64,000 nt of DNA from Synechococcus sp. AG-673-B04 (GCA_003211235.1 QCTG01000001.1:59184-123183); one strand, 5' to 3'; shown: positions 26,127 through 35,305, counted from the first letter of the stretch. Numbers and translations: made by a program. The notes: generated from the sequence alone by a model not told the origin.

Positions 26127-27779
26127 TTGCTTCAGCCAATGCCCCCTTCCCAGCAGACGGGAATCCAGCGAATTTGGATCGTTGCAGGGCTATTCACCCT
26201 TGTGGCTCTAACCCTGCAGGCTTGGCGGTCTTGGGTGCTTCTGGCCAGCTACGACCAAGGCATCTTTCAACAGGTGCTGTGGAACTCTCTTCATGGGCAT
26301 TGGTTCGAAAGCACCCTGTCCTCTCAACTTTCAACCAACGTCATCCATGCCGGCGAACTGCCGTCGGTGGATTACGAGCGGCTTGGTCAGCACTTCACGC
26401 CAACCCTTCTGCTTTGGGCTCCGCTGCTGTGGTTGCTGGGCGGGGCCGCGCTGCCGATGGTGCAGGTGGGCCTGATCAGCTCGGCAGGACTCGTTCTGCA
26501 CAAGCTGGCGCAGGGCCTACTGCCGCATCGGACGGCCAACTGGATCGGCTACGGCTATTTCGCCGGAAATGCGCTGATCGGGCCAACCCTGGGGAACTAC
26601 ACCGATCTGTGCCAGCTCCCCATGGCGGTGTTCAGCCTGATGCTGGGGCTCGTTGAACGCCGACGTTGGCTGGTCGTTGTCTCAGCCATTTGGATTCCGC
26701 TGATCCGGGAAGACACCGGCGTGCTGCTGGCGGCCATTGGCTTCTGGCTCCTGGTTCGACAACGCCAGCGCTGGTTCCTGGCCTTGGTGTTAATCGCCTG
26801 GGGGAGCAGCTGGGTCATCCTTTGCACCAACGTCTGGATGCCGTTGTTCTCCGATGACAACGCCAAGCGATTCATGGTGGAGAACTTCGGTCAGTACCTG
26901 GGGGAGGAGACCAGCATTTCCAGCCTGGGAGTTGTGGAGAAAGTGCTGCGTCAGCCGCTGCTGCTGCTGACGGAATTGGTAACGCCACCGGGGCAAACGC
27001 TGCTTTATCTGCTGGGCCATGCCCTGCCATTTCTGTTCATCCCTCTGATCAGCCTGGACACCTGGCTGCTGGCGGGCCCAAGCCTGCTGGGTCTGTTTCT
27101 GGCCCAGGGAGCCAACGATCCCCTCTCGATCACAATTCGCTACACCCTGCTGGTGGTGCCGGGATTCGCCCTTGGAGCTGTATTTTGGTGGCAGCGAGGC
27201 CAACCAAAGCAGCTGACACGGCCCTGGCGCTTGGCCTGGGGAACCGCTCTTGTGTTGTCAGTCCTGCTCACCATTGGCAGCAATCCCCACCGCAGCCTTT
27301 CGATGCTGATCCCAGACAGCATCGATCCCTGGGTGTACAGCAGCCCGACCCGCCAGTGGAGACATGGACAGGCTGCCAGGGGCGCCCTTGCTGTCATTCC
27401 TGCAGAGGGGTCTGTGGCTGCCAATACATCCCTTGTTCCTCTGCTGGCGCAGAGACCAGCGTTAGTGCGATTTCCATTTACTACGGGTTATCTCGACCGC
27501 AACGGCCAAGCCCAGGACGTGGACTGGATCGCAGTCGACCTCGACCTGCTGGAACGGTATGGCATCGCCTTCCGTGGCGACTGGAGGCAGCTGCGCAAGA
27601 GCCGGCGCTGGATCCAGAAACACCGACAAACTCATAGCGTGCAAGCCCTCAGCGACGGTGTGCTGGTGATGAAGAGCGGCGGAGCGCATCAGGAGGCCCT
27701 GGAACTGGCATTGGACCAGGCGTTGAGGCAGCCGCTGCCTAACGACCCGAAACGACGTTCGAACCGAAACGCCCCATAA
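26127..27779 (+). CDS. DUF2079 multi-pass membrane protein
   Basis: The 550-residue protein has about ten hydrophobic helices and DUF2079 hallmarks: LLASYDQGIFQQVLWNSLHGHWFESTL near residue 33, DYERLGQHFTPTLLLWAPL near 78, and a periplasmic C-terminal domain with NPHRSLSMLIPD and VAANTSLVPLLAQRPALVRFP. DUF2079 proteins look like GT-C-fold glycosyltransferases, but no reaction has been proven to my knowledge. Two more copies follow at 29.5 and 32.4 kb. Within the first 10 residues a second ATG is a possible start. Confidence 0.85.
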   Translation: MLQPMPPSQQTGIQRIWIVAGLFTLVALTLQAWRSWVLLASYDQGIFQQVLWNSLHGHWFESTLSSQLSTNVIHAGELPSVDYERLGQHFTPTLLLWAPLLWLLGGAALPMVQVGLISSAGLVLHKLAQGLLPHRTANWIGYGYFAGNALIGPTLGNYTDLCQLPMAVFSLMLGLVERRRWLVVVSAIWIPLIREDTGVLLAAIGFWLLVRQRQRWFLALVLIAWGSSWVILCTNVWMPLFSDDNAKRFMVENFGQYLGEETSISSLGVVEKVLRQPLLLLTELVTPPGQTLLYLLGHALPFLFIPLISLDTWLLAGPSLLGLFLAQGANDPLSITIRYTLLVVPGFALGAVFWWQRGQPKQLTRPWRLAWGTALVLSVLLTIGSNPHRSLSMLIPDSIDPWVYSSPTRQWRHGQAARGALAVIPAEGSVAANTSLVPLLAQRPALVRFPFTTGYLDRNGQAQDVDWIAVDLDLLERYGIAFRGDWRQLRKSRRWIQKHRQTHSVQALSDGVLVMKSGGAHQEALELALDQALRQPLPNDPKRRSNRNAP

Positions 27780-27786
27780 AAACGAT

Positions 27787-27814
27787 GCCCCCAACCGGAA
27801 AACCGGTAGGGGGC
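27787..27814 (-). terminator. Strong hairpin terminator for the minus-strand small ORF
   Basis: A 12-base-pair stem (GCCCCCAACCGG against CCGGTAGGGGGC, one mismatch) encloses a four-base loop. On the minus strand it is followed within a few bases by TTTTT, while on the plus strand no T-run follows. It therefore fits a transcript running leftward from the small ORF at 27.9 kb. It starts 8 bases after the stop of the plus-strand DUF2079 gene. Confidence 0.65.
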
Positions 27815-27868
27815 TCTCGCCGAGTCCGCTTTCGCCGCGGAACCGGATGATCAGTTAGAAGGCGCGGT

Positions 27869-27922
27869 TCAGCCGGCGTTCTCCGCGATCAGCAGACCCT
27901 GAATCAAACAACTGGAATTCAT
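27869..27922 (-). CDS. Candidate 17-residue small protein or leader peptide
   Basis: An ATG-to-TGA frame encodes MNSSCLIQGLLIAENAG. Directly upstream on the minus strand lies an exceptionally strong ribosome-binding site (AGGAGGAGGT, bases 27927-27936), about four bases from the ATG. Downstream, after about 55 bases, is a strong hairpin with a T-tract. A strong RBS, a short frame and a terminator within about 150 bases suggest a real small transcript. It could be a translated small protein, a leader peptide or a dual-function RNA. I recognise no family. Confidence 0.45.
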   Translation of the reverse strand: MNSSCLIQGLLIAENAG

Positions 27923-28083
27923 GGACACCTCCTCCTGAAGTGGATTAGTGAGCGCCGGTGATGCATTCGGTGGCTATTCGCACCCGAAGGTCCGAAGATG
28001 CCACCACACCACTGCGATCGGGACTCTTGAACCCTAACGGAGGTGGCCAGGGTTTGGACATTGGATCCACACAACGCCCATGG

Positions 28084-29550
28084 ATGACTCCTCTGCTGCT
28101 CTGGCTGCTGACGCTCTGCCTGTGGCTCCCAGGTCTGGGAAATCTGCCGTTGCGGGATTGGGACGAAGGGCGCGTAGCGACCGTGGCCCGGTCCACCACA
28201 ACACTGCTGCCGATGAAATGGGAGCAGCCTTACCTGAACAAACCCCCTGGCCTGCACCTCCCGATGGGTGTGCTGATCCGCCGTCATGGGGAAAAAGAAA
28301 TTGTGGTGCGTTTGATGCCCGCACTGCTGGCAAGCCTGGCGGTTCCCTTGATTCTGATCCTGCGCCGAAGTCTGGGGGGGCCTGACGCCGAACAGCGCGC
28401 TCTACTGGCGGCAGTGGTGCTGATGACGCTGCTGCCGATGGCCCGGCACGGACGATTGGCGATGCTTGACGGAACTCTGGTCAGCTGCACGCTTCTGCTC
28501 TGGTGGGGATGGCTTGGGGCCAGAGAGCAACCCTGGCGGGCCCTGATGGCCGGACTGGCTGCCAGTGGGGTACTGCTGCTGAAACCACCCGCAATGCTTG
28601 GCTTCGGGTTGATCGCCGCTGTTGTGGGCGGGCGGCGCAGTTGGCCCAGCGGTGGCAGTTGGATGGCTCTGGCCATTGGACTGCTTCCCGGCGTCAGTTG
28701 GCATCTGTGGCACTGGAAGATCCGTGGCAGCGATGCTCTGCTGATGTGGGGCGGCCAAGGTTTGGCGAGGATCACCAACAGCGTTGGGGACGGCCTGGGT
28801 TGGTGGACACCCTGGGTGGAACTTCTGGAAGGGGGGTGGCCCTGGCTGCTACTGCTTCCTGCTGGTCTGACCTGGGCATGGCGAAATCGATGGAACCCCA
28901 TTGGACGCTGGGAGCTGGGCCTTCTAATCAGCACGGCGGCACTGGTGATGCCGCTCCGCACGCAACTGCCCTGGTACAGCCACCTGCTATGGCCACCCCT
29001 CGCACTGCTATGCGGCGAAGGCCTGCAAGACCTGATCAAGCACCATCGCCATCGCTGGGTGAGTTGGATCTGGCAGGCGATGGGGATTCTGCTGCTGCTG
29101 GCTGGGTGGGGTGGCAAAACTGCTGGCCTTGCGGGTTGGCCTGACCTCAGCCTGCTGTTGGCGGGAGGCGGATTGCTCACGGGAGGCTGGTTCATCGGTC
29201 GCAGCGACCGGCGCTGGCGACGACGCGGACTGCTGATGTTGCTGCTCGGCTGGGGACTCGCACTGATGAGCCTCTGGAGCAGCGGTCAATGGCTCTGGGA
29301 ACTGAATGAAAGCTGGGATCCACGCCCCGTTGCCTCAGAAATCCGCTCCTTGCCCGACGGAACAGCGGTCTGGCTGGATGGACCCACCCGCCCCTCTCTG
29401 GGTTGGTACGCCGGCCGAGAACTGCAGCGCTACCGCAAGGGGATTGCACCGCCCGATGATCACTGGTTGGTCAGCCCACAGCAACGACCCGGCTGCCAGC
29501 TGGCAGCACCAGCCGTTCCAGGAGCCTGGCAACTGTGGCGATGCGAATGA
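28084..29550 (+). CDS. GT39/ArnT-like membrane glycosyltransferase
   Basis: A GT-C-type membrane protein. After the first helix comes the catalytic-type loop LPLRDWDEGRVATVARS, then YLNKPPGLHLPMGVLIRRHGEKEIVVR, which closely follows the ArnT/PMT pattern (acidic residues, KPP, and the R residues of the donor loop). About ten membrane segments follow, then a periplasmic tail. It likely transfers a sugar from a lipid carrier to a surface acceptor. The frame is open to a GTG at 27958, but the ATG at 28084 starts right before the first helix and is preferred; the upstream DNA may serve the small minus-strand ORF. It ends with an ATGA overlap onto the next gene. Confidence 0.8.
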   Translation: MTPLLLWLLTLCLWLPGLGNLPLRDWDEGRVATVARSTTTLLPMKWEQPYLNKPPGLHLPMGVLIRRHGEKEIVVRLMPALLASLAVPLILILRRSLGGPDAEQRALLAAVVLMTLLPMARHGRLAMLDGTLVSCTLLLWWGWLGAREQPWRALMAGLAASGVLLLKPPAMLGFGLIAAVVGGRRSWPSGGSWMALAIGLLPGVSWHLWHWKIRGSDALLMWGGQGLARITNSVGDGLGWWTPWVELLEGGWPWLLLLPAGLTWAWRNRWNPIGRWELGLLISTAALVMPLRTQLPWYSHLLWPPLALLCGEGLQDLIKHHRHRWVSWIWQAMGILLLLAGWGGKTAGLAGWPDLSLLLAGGGLLTGGWFIGRSDRRWRRRGLLMLLLGWGLALMSLWSSGQWLWELNESWDPRPVASEIRSLPDGTAVWLDGPTRPSLGWYAGRELQRYRKGIAPPDDHWLVSPQQRPGCQLAAPAVPGAWQLWRCE

Positions 29551-30953
29551 ACCCACCCCGACAGCTGTGGGGGCTGTCCTTTGCGCTGGGGTTGATCGGC
29601 TGGGGTTTCAGCGCCCTGCGTCATGGACTGCTTCAGAGCAACGCCTATGACCTGGGCCTGTTCGATCAGTGGGTCTGGCTGATCAGCCAGGGCCAGGCTC
29701 CGATCTCCTCCATGGAACAGGTGCATGTGCTGGCGGACCATGGCGCCTGGCTGCTTTACGGCACAGGCCTGCTCTACCGACTGCTGCCGTCGCTGCAATG
29801 GCTGCTTGGCGGCCAGGCTCTGGCACTGAGCTTCACAGCCATTCCGCTTTGGGCACTGGCTCGCCAGGCCGGACTAAAGGAGCGGAGCTGCTGGTTGGCC
29901 TGCGGCCTGTGGTGGTTGCAGCCCGTTGTGTTCAACACCCTGCTGTTCGACGTTCACCCGGAAGCCTGGGTGATGCCGGCCTTCGCCTTTGCGCTGTGGG
30001 CTGAACGGGACGATCGCCCCCGTCTTTGGCTGCTGATGCTCGTGTTGATGCTGGGGGCCAGGGATGGATTGGTACTGGTGATCGGGGGCATGGCTCTGGA
30101 TCTTGCATTACGAGGTCGCTGGCGGTGGTGCTGCGCGGCCTTCGGCCTGGCGGTTGGTTGGCTGCTGTTGCTCAGCCGCTGGCTCTACCCATGGTTAAAA
30201 AACGGCGAGGGGCCAAAAGCAGCCGATCGGATGTTCAGCCACCTGCTTGGCGATCCCCTCAGCGTGATGCAACAGCTGGACTGGAGCGGAGGCCTGGTTT
30301 ACCTGCTGCTGCTGGCCCTGCCATGCGGCCTCTTGTGGCGCCGCCCGTCCACGCCAGCCCTGCTGATCGGATTACCGCTGGTCGTGGTGAACCTGCTCTC
30401 AGCCTCGCCGAGTTTCCGCACCCTGGTGCACCATTACAGCCTGCCGCTGGGGGTAGTGGCCGTGGTGGCCGCCATCGATGGAGGGTTGTTGAAACGTCCG
30501 GCAGGGCGCCGCGGACCGGCCTGGGCACTGATCTGGGCCAGTGCCTGTTGGCTGGCCCTCGCCAAACCCTGGTTCTTCACCGGTCCTTACCTCCAGCGCC
30601 TGCCTCAACTGGATCAAGCCCGTGCTGCAATCGCCCTTGTGCATCCCAACGATGCCGTGCTCACCACCAGCTATCTGGTGCCGCAACTGAGCCAACGCAC
30701 CAGCATTGCCTTCCCCAAACGCTCCTCCAACCACAACCTGGAGAGCACAGAGTGGATGACGCTGCTGCTCAATCCGGATGATCCCGGCTGGGGTTCCAGT
30801 CCATCGGTCCAGCGCAGGCTGCTCAGTCAAGCCAGGGACAGGAACTGGCGTTGCCAGGGCTGGAGCTCCGGACTGACGCTGTGTCAGCGGCCCGTTGCAG
30901 AACAACTGTTCCTCCCTGGCAACGAACCAGGCGATACCGACCCGAGCGGCTGA
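29547..30953 (+). CDS. DUF2079 multi-pass membrane protein
   Basis: The protein of about 468 residues starts at the ATG of an ATGA overlap with the GT39 gene; ATG at 29541 and GTG at 29535 are alternatives. It shows the DUF2079 motifs SNAYDLGLFDQWVWLISQGQAPISS, HVLADHGAWLLYGTGLLYRL, FDVHPEAWVMPAFAFALW, and at the C-terminus DAVLTTSYLVPQLSQRTSIAFP. Its tail overlaps the convergent DUF2079 gene by 131 bases. Presumed GT-C-type envelope enzyme; substrate unknown. Confidence 0.82.
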   Translation: MNPPRQLWGLSFALGLIGWGFSALRHGLLQSNAYDLGLFDQWVWLISQGQAPISSMEQVHVLADHGAWLLYGTGLLYRLLPSLQWLLGGQALALSFTAIPLWALARQAGLKERSCWLACGLWWLQPVVFNTLLFDVHPEAWVMPAFAFALWAERDDRPRLWLLMLVLMLGARDGLVLVIGGMALDLALRGRWRWCCAAFGLAVGWLLLLSRWLYPWLKNGEGPKAADRMFSHLLGDPLSVMQQLDWSGGLVYLLLLALPCGLLWRRPSTPALLIGLPLVVVNLLSASPSFRTLVHHYSLPLGVVAVVAAIDGGLLKRPAGRRGPAWALIWASACWLALAKPWFFTGPYLQRLPQLDQARAAIALVHPNDAVLTTSYLVPQLSQRTSIAFPKRSSNHNLESTEWMTLLLNPDDPGWGSSPSVQRRLLSQARDRNWRCQGWSSGLTLCQRPVAEQLFLPGNEPGDTDPSG

Positions 30954-32451
30954 GCTCGCTGAGCTCCCTGCGGATCGATCGCTGCTGCTTGCGCTCCCGC
31001 TTGAACACTGGAGCCAAGGGCGTGTAGTAACCAGGAAATGCCACAACCCAGTCCACCGACTGAGCAACACCCTGGCGGTCGCGGTAACTGGTGTGTTTTG
31101 GAAAGCGAACGACGGCTTCCCGCTGGGCTAAAAGCGGCAGCAGCGGCGTGTCGGCGGCAACGCTGGCCTGCGATGGAATCAACGCCACGGCTCCGGCAGC
31201 TTCCGCCTGACGCTCCAGCATTGCTGTCGCCGAAACATGCACCCATGGCGAAACACTGTCGGGAATCAGAGCCGACAGGCTTCGGTGGGGATTCCCCACC
31301 AGGGTCAGAACCAGGCCAAGGCTGAGGGCTGCCGTCCAAGCCCGTCGCAACCAACGCCGGCTCCAGAGCTCTGGATGATGCTGCCACCACAGCACTGCGC
31401 CGAGATAGAGCCCAGGCACCAGGGCAAGGACATAGCGAAGGGTCACGGCCAGCGCGGTACGGCCCTGGGAGATCAGCGCGATCAGCAGCGGAACAGACAC
31501 CAGCAGCGCAGCATCCAGAGACAGCAACGGCACAAACAGCAGCGGCAACGTCAACGCGAGCACGAAACCGAGCGTCGCGCCAGGAGGAGAAACGAGGGCT
31601 TGAAGGAGAGCGAGAGGCCGCATCAACAGACCAAGCACCACGGCAGGCGTACCGCCCGAAACGTCCTGAACCAGATGCCCGAACTTCTCCTGCAAAAAGC
31701 GATCCGCCAACGAGGAATCGACCGATGGCTGAATCCAACCGGTGACCAGCAGCACCCAGGTGAAGGAAGCCAGCATCAACACCACGCCCATCGAGCGACT
31801 GCCTGGTCGGCGTACCGCCGCCCACAATCCCAGTGAGAACAACAGCAGCCCGCTGTCTTCCCGCACGAGCAGAAGCAGGATTCCGAGCAACAGGGCCTGC
31901 CAGGCACGACGCTCCAGTAACCCCTCCAGCACGAGAAAACCTAGCAAAGGCAACCAAATCAGATCATGGAAATTTTCCAGAGCCGGGCCGATCACAGCTC
32001 CGCTAAGGAAATAGGCCGCCGTTAGCCGTTCGGCCAGATCATCGGGCAGACGCGCCGACGCCAGACGCCAGAACACCAGACCGGCAGCCGTCAGAGCTGA
32101 AACCTGAAGCAGGGGTAGAGCCCAGGGCCCCAGAAAGGCCACGAGCGGTGCACCGATCAGCGTGAAAGCGTTGGCGTGCTGCCCCAGATGCAAATAATCC
32201 ACCCAGGGGAGGGAATCCCCGATCGCGACAGCCCCGGAAAGCACAGAAGACAGACTGCTCTCGAATGGACGCCCCTGGGCCGTGGACCAAAGCTCCTGCA
32301 GGAACAGGGCCTGGTCGTACGTGGCACTGAGGCTGAACAGACGCCAGAACTGGAGCGCTAAACACACCAGGAAAAACAGCGTTGCCATCCCAAGCACCCG
32401 CTTGGGCGGCCATCCGCTGTGCTGAACAACCCTCGAGCTGGAGTTGTTCAT
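30823..32451 (-). CDS. DUF2079 multi-pass membrane protein
   Basis: The 542-residue protein is clearly similar to the product at 26.1 kb: SATYDQALFLQELWSTAQGRPFESSL, VDYLHLGQHANAFTLIGAPLVAFLG, NFHDLIWLPLLGFLVLEGLLERR, NPHRSLSALIPDSVSPWVH and SVAADTPLLPLLAQREAVVRFP. About ten membrane helices are visible. It likely arose with that gene by duplication. The start overlaps the stop of the upstream membrane protein gene by four bases. The last 25 or so residues lie in the overlap with the convergent gene and are not part of the shared core. Confidence 0.82.
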   Translation of the reverse strand: MNNSSSRVVQHSGWPPKRVLGMATLFFLVCLALQFWRLFSLSATYDQALFLQELWSTAQGRPFESSLSSVLSGAVAIGDSLPWVDYLHLGQHANAFTLIGAPLVAFLGPWALPLLQVSALTAAGLVFWRLASARLPDDLAERLTAAYFLSGAVIGPALENFHDLIWLPLLGFLVLEGLLERRAWQALLLGILLLLVREDSGLLLFSLGLWAAVRRPGSRSMGVVLMLASFTWVLLVTGWIQPSVDSSLADRFLQEKFGHLVQDVSGGTPAVVLGLLMRPLALLQALVSPPGATLGFVLALTLPLLFVPLLSLDAALLVSVPLLIALISQGRTALAVTLRYVLALVPGLYLGAVLWWQHHPELWSRRWLRRAWTAALSLGLVLTLVGNPHRSLSALIPDSVSPWVHVSATAMLERQAEAAGAVALIPSQASVAADTPLLPLLAQREAVVRFPKHTSYRDRQGVAQSVDWVVAFPGYYTPLAPVFKRERKQQRSIRRELSELSRSGRYRLVRCQGGTVVLQRAADTASVRSSSPGNASSCPWLD

Positions 32452-33383
32452 GCCGTGGTGTCGATGGGTCCAAACAGCACACGAGCCCGCAGCAACATCA
32501 ACGCAATAGAGCCGTAAAGAAGCAGCTCACCCCACTCCTGATCGCGATTGAGAATGACCCCGGAGGCTGCACGGGTGGCCACGAAAAAGGCCAGCACAGC
32601 CACCGCAAGGAATAGCGGCCACACGTACGTTGCAGGAGAGATGCAGCGCAGCACCTCCGCCAGCCCTTGGGAGGCATGGGGCCTGAAGCGACTTGCCAGC
32701 CAGGGGGCAAGCACCACAACTGCCAGAAGCAGCAGGGTGACCAGGAAATAACCAAGATCGAGACGATCCTGAAACCATCCGATGTTGTGGAGCGTGGTTT
32801 CGTTCTGTGCATTGATCTCCCGCAGCGCCTCCGGCGTGCGCCAACCGAAGATCACCTGCCCCCAGGCCAGTTCCTCCATCAACAACAGCCCCAGCAGCAA
32901 AGCGAACCCGCGCGACAGAACAGAAGGCCAGGATTCCAGTAGGCGCCGGTTGAGATCACCCGCCAGCAACCATGCGGCGCGCACGGCAGTGACCAACAAC
33001 AGAACCTGCGTCCACTCGACCAAACCACCTTCACCAAAAACCAGTTTTTTGTAGGCGTGCTGATCCGCGCTGCCGAGTTTCAGGCCAGCCACCAAGACAA
33101 CTCCAAACAGCAGCAATCCCCAAACGAACCGAAAGCGGGCTCGATGGGCGGAGTCGCCTGAGATGGCCAGCAGCTCCAGCACCCACTCAGACCGGCGCAA
33201 CAAGAACGCCACCACGCCACAGACGACAACGACGGCGAACCAACCGACATCAACGGAACCGGACCCCACTGCAGAAAGCAGAAGCTGCACCAGCAGGGTC
33301 AGGCCGGCAACCGTCGCCAACAATGCGAACAATGCCGAAATGGCTCGGCGTAATCCCTGTCCCCGCAAATGAATGACCTGCAA
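32448..33383 (-). CDS. Multi-pass membrane protein with EELAWGQ motif, function unknown
   Basis: About 310 residues with seven or eight hydrophobic helices. The centre carries LLLMEELAWGQVIFGWRTPEALREINAQNETTLHNI, a pattern I recognise from widespread uncharacterised membrane proteins (EE-SWGQ, TP, N-Q-E-LHN). The conserved acids, Gln and His within or next to membrane helices suggest an enzymatic or metal-binding site. The start is uncertain: TTG at 33383 or TTG at 33368; the frame continues to 33641, but that part is arginine/cysteine-rich and unlike protein. It is coupled to the downstream DUF2079 gene by a four-base overlap. Confidence 0.6.
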   Translation of the reverse strand: MQVIHLRGQGLRRAISALFALLATVAGLTLLVQLLLSAVGSGSVDVGWFAVVVVCGVVAFLLRRSEWVLELLAISGDSAHRARFRFVWGLLLFGVVLVAGLKLGSADQHAYKKLVFGEGGLVEWTQVLLLVTAVRAAWLLAGDLNRRLLESWPSVLSRGFALLLGLLLMEELAWGQVIFGWRTPEALREINAQNETTLHNIGWFQDRLDLGYFLVTLLLLAVVVLAPWLASRFRPHASQGLAEVLRCISPATYVWPLFLAVAVLAFFVATRAASGVILNRDQEWGELLLYGSIALMLLRARVLFGPIDTTA

Positions 33384-33487
33384 CAGATGTCCACAAGGTG
33401 AGCAGGAGATTAAGCAGGACCTAGAACCATTTTCGTGAAACCGCTTGCCGCAAAGCGGCTGTCGATTCCCTCCTGCACCATCCGTCG

Positions 33488-34174
33488 ATGACTCCAAACA
33501 AGATCCGCCGGGCCCTGAACCTCGCCACCGCAGCACTGCTGATGGCCCACACCCTGACGCAAGTGGGCATCTACGGCTTCGGCGCCGATAAACATTGGCT
33601 TGACGTGGTGAACATGGATCGGGAGTTGAACCTGCCCACACTGTTCAGCACACTGCTGCTGCTCACGAGCTCCTTTCTGCTGAAGCGACTCAGCACAATT
33701 CCATACAATGAAAATGCCGCTGACTGGACACTGCTAAGCCGCATCTTCGTTTTCCTAGCGCTTGATGAAGCTCTACAGATCCACGAAATCCTGATTTTTC
33801 CCGGGCTTCGCCACCAGATCCATCCGGCCCTCGCTTCAACCTGGGTCATTCCCTATGGCCTTGTTGCCCTTGGACTTTTATGGGGCTTTCGTCATTTTCT
33901 AACATCACTTTCTACCAAAACATCCGCAAGATTTCTTAGGGCAGGAAGCGTTTATCTCACCGGCGCAATCGGCATGGAAATGGTGGGCAGTTTTGCTGTT
34001 CGATCGAGCTTAATTCGTCTTCATAGTATCTGGTATGGCGCCATCACTGGAATTGAAGAATCATTAGAGATCGTTGGTTTAATTTTGTTTTTACACGCCT
34101 TAATGCATGAATTATTAGTGCGGAATGGAGAACAAACATGGGTTTTACATTTGCAAAACGATGAATTACCCTGA
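33488..34174 (+). CDS. Multi-pass membrane protein, function unknown
   Basis: The 228-residue protein has about six membrane helices. Charged residues sit at conserved-looking places inside hydrophobic stretches: IFVFLALDEALQIHEILIFPG near residue 90 and GAITGIEESLEIVGLILFLHALMHELL near 185. The arrangement (acid, acid, His next to helices) resembles the neighbouring divergent EELAWGQ protein in style, but not in alignable sequence. The second half of the gene is more AT-rich than its surroundings. It converges on psbD and ends close to its terminator. No function can be given. Confidence 0.65.
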   Translation: MTPNKIRRALNLATAALLMAHTLTQVGIYGFGADKHWLDVVNMDRELNLPTLFSTLLLLTSSFLLKRLSTIPYNENAADWTLLSRIFVFLALDEALQIHEILIFPGLRHQIHPALASTWVIPYGLVALGLLWGFRHFLTSLSTKTSARFLRAGSVYLTGAIGMEMVGSFAVRSSLIRLHSIWYGAITGIEESLEIVGLILFLHALMHELLVRNGEQTWVLHLQNDELP

Positions 34175-34184
34175 ATTTTCAGAC

Positions 34185-34213
34185 CAAAAAAAACCGCCCT
34201 CTATGGAGCGGTT
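34185..34213 (-). terminator. Rho-independent terminator of psbD
   Basis: Minus strand: AACCGC pairs with GCGGTT around a loop containing CATAGA, followed by a run of eight T. It begins about 27 bases after the psbD stop. Confidence 0.9.
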
Positions 34214-34240
34214 TGGGATAATTGTGAATTAGCTCTTGAT

Positions 34241-35296
34241 TTAGAGAGCGTTACCACGGGGCAGAACCTCTTCAGGGAAGACGAAGTTTTCGTGCGGCTG
34301 GTCAGCCGGTGCCATCCAGGCACGCAGACCTTCATTCAGAAGGATGTTCTTGGTGTAGAAGGTCTCGAATTCGGGATCTTCTGCAGCGCGGATTTCCTGT
34401 GACACAAAGTCATAGGCGCGCAGGTTGAGTGCCAGGCCGATGATGCCGATGGAGCTGGTCCAAAGACCCATCACAGGCACGAACAGCATGAAGAAGTGCA
34501 GCCAGCGCTTGTTGGAGAAGGCGATACCGAAGATCTGACTCCAGAAGCGGTTGGCGGTGACCATGGAATAGGTCTCTTCTTCCTGGGTGGGCTCGAACGC
34601 CTTGAAGGTGTTGGCCTGCTCACCATCCTCAAACAGGGTGTTTTCCACCGTTGCACCGTGTATGGCACAAAGCAGTGCGCCGCCGAGAATGCCGGCCACG
34701 CCCATCATGTGGAAGGGATTCAGGGTCCAGTTGTGAAAGCCCTGGAGGAAGAGGAGGAAGCGGAAGATCGCTGCCACACCGAAGGATGGCGCGAAGAACC
34801 AGCTGCTCTGGCCGAGGGGGTACATCAGGAAGACACTGACGAATACCGCGATCGGGCCTGAGAAGGCGATGGCGTTGTAAGGGCGAATGCCGACCAGACG
34901 TGCAATTTCGAACTGACGCAGCATGAAGCCGATCAGAGCGAAAGCACCGTGGAGAGCCACGAAGGCCCAGAGGCCGCCGAGCTGAATCCAGCGAACGAAA
35001 TCACCCTGAGCTTCAGGGCCCCAAAGCAACAGCAGGCTGTGACCCATCGCATCAGCGGGGGTTGAAACAGCTGCGGTGAGGAAGTTGCAGCCTTCCAGGT
35101 ACGAGGAGGCAATGCCGTGGGTGTACCAGGAGGTCGCGAAAGTGGTGCCTGTCAGCCAGCCACCGATGGCCATATAGGCCGTTGGAAAGAGAAGAATGCC
35201 GGACCAGCCGACAAATACGAAGCGGTCGCGCTTGAGCCAGTCATCGAGGACGTCAAACCATCCCCGCTGAGGCGCGCGTCCTACAGCGATCGTCAT
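34241..35296 (-). CDS. psbD: Photosystem II D2 protein (monocistronic copy)
   Basis: The 351-residue protein is unmistakably D2: [123 protein letters not shown]. It holds the redox-active tyrosine, chlorophyll and quinone-A site of the photosystem II core in the thylakoid membrane. In the usual psbDC operon psbC overlaps the psbD 3' end; here a terminator follows instead. This is therefore a lone psbD, and the genome should hold a second copy with psbC elsewhere. A 14-base palindrome lies just upstream of the start. Confidence 0.97.
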   Translation of the reverse strand: MTIAVGRAPQRGWFDVLDDWLKRDRFVFVGWSGILLFPTAYMAIGGWLTGTTFATSWYTHGIASSYLEGCNFLTAAVSTPADAMGHSLLLLWGPEAQGDFVRWIQLGGLWAFVALHGAFALIGFMLRQFEIARLVGIRPYNAIAFSGPIAVFVSVFLMYPLGQSSWFFAPSFGVAAIFRFLLFLQGFHNWTLNPFHMMGVAGILGGALLCAIHGATVENTLFEDGEQANTFKAFEPTQEEETYSMVTANRFWSQIFGIAFSNKRWLHFFMLFVPVMGLWTSSIGIIGLALNLRAYDFVSQEIRAAEDPEFETFYTKNILLNEGLRAWMAPADQPHENFVFPEEVLPRGNAL

Positions 35297-35305
35297 GAGA
35301 AAAAG

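Noticed and set aside
27958..28083. N-terminal extension of the GT39-like protein
   Set aside because: Hydrophilic and unlike the family; the likely promoter of the minus-strand micro-gene lies here, and an ATG sits right before the first helix.
33384..33641. N-terminal part of the membrane-protein frame ending at 32448
   Set aside because: Arginine-, cysteine- and serine-rich, without membrane or domain character, and it overlaps the divergent gene start at 33488.
34141..34240. A psbC start overlapping the psbD end
   Set aside because: The DNA after psbD is a terminator and then a convergent gene; no psbC coding pattern is present.
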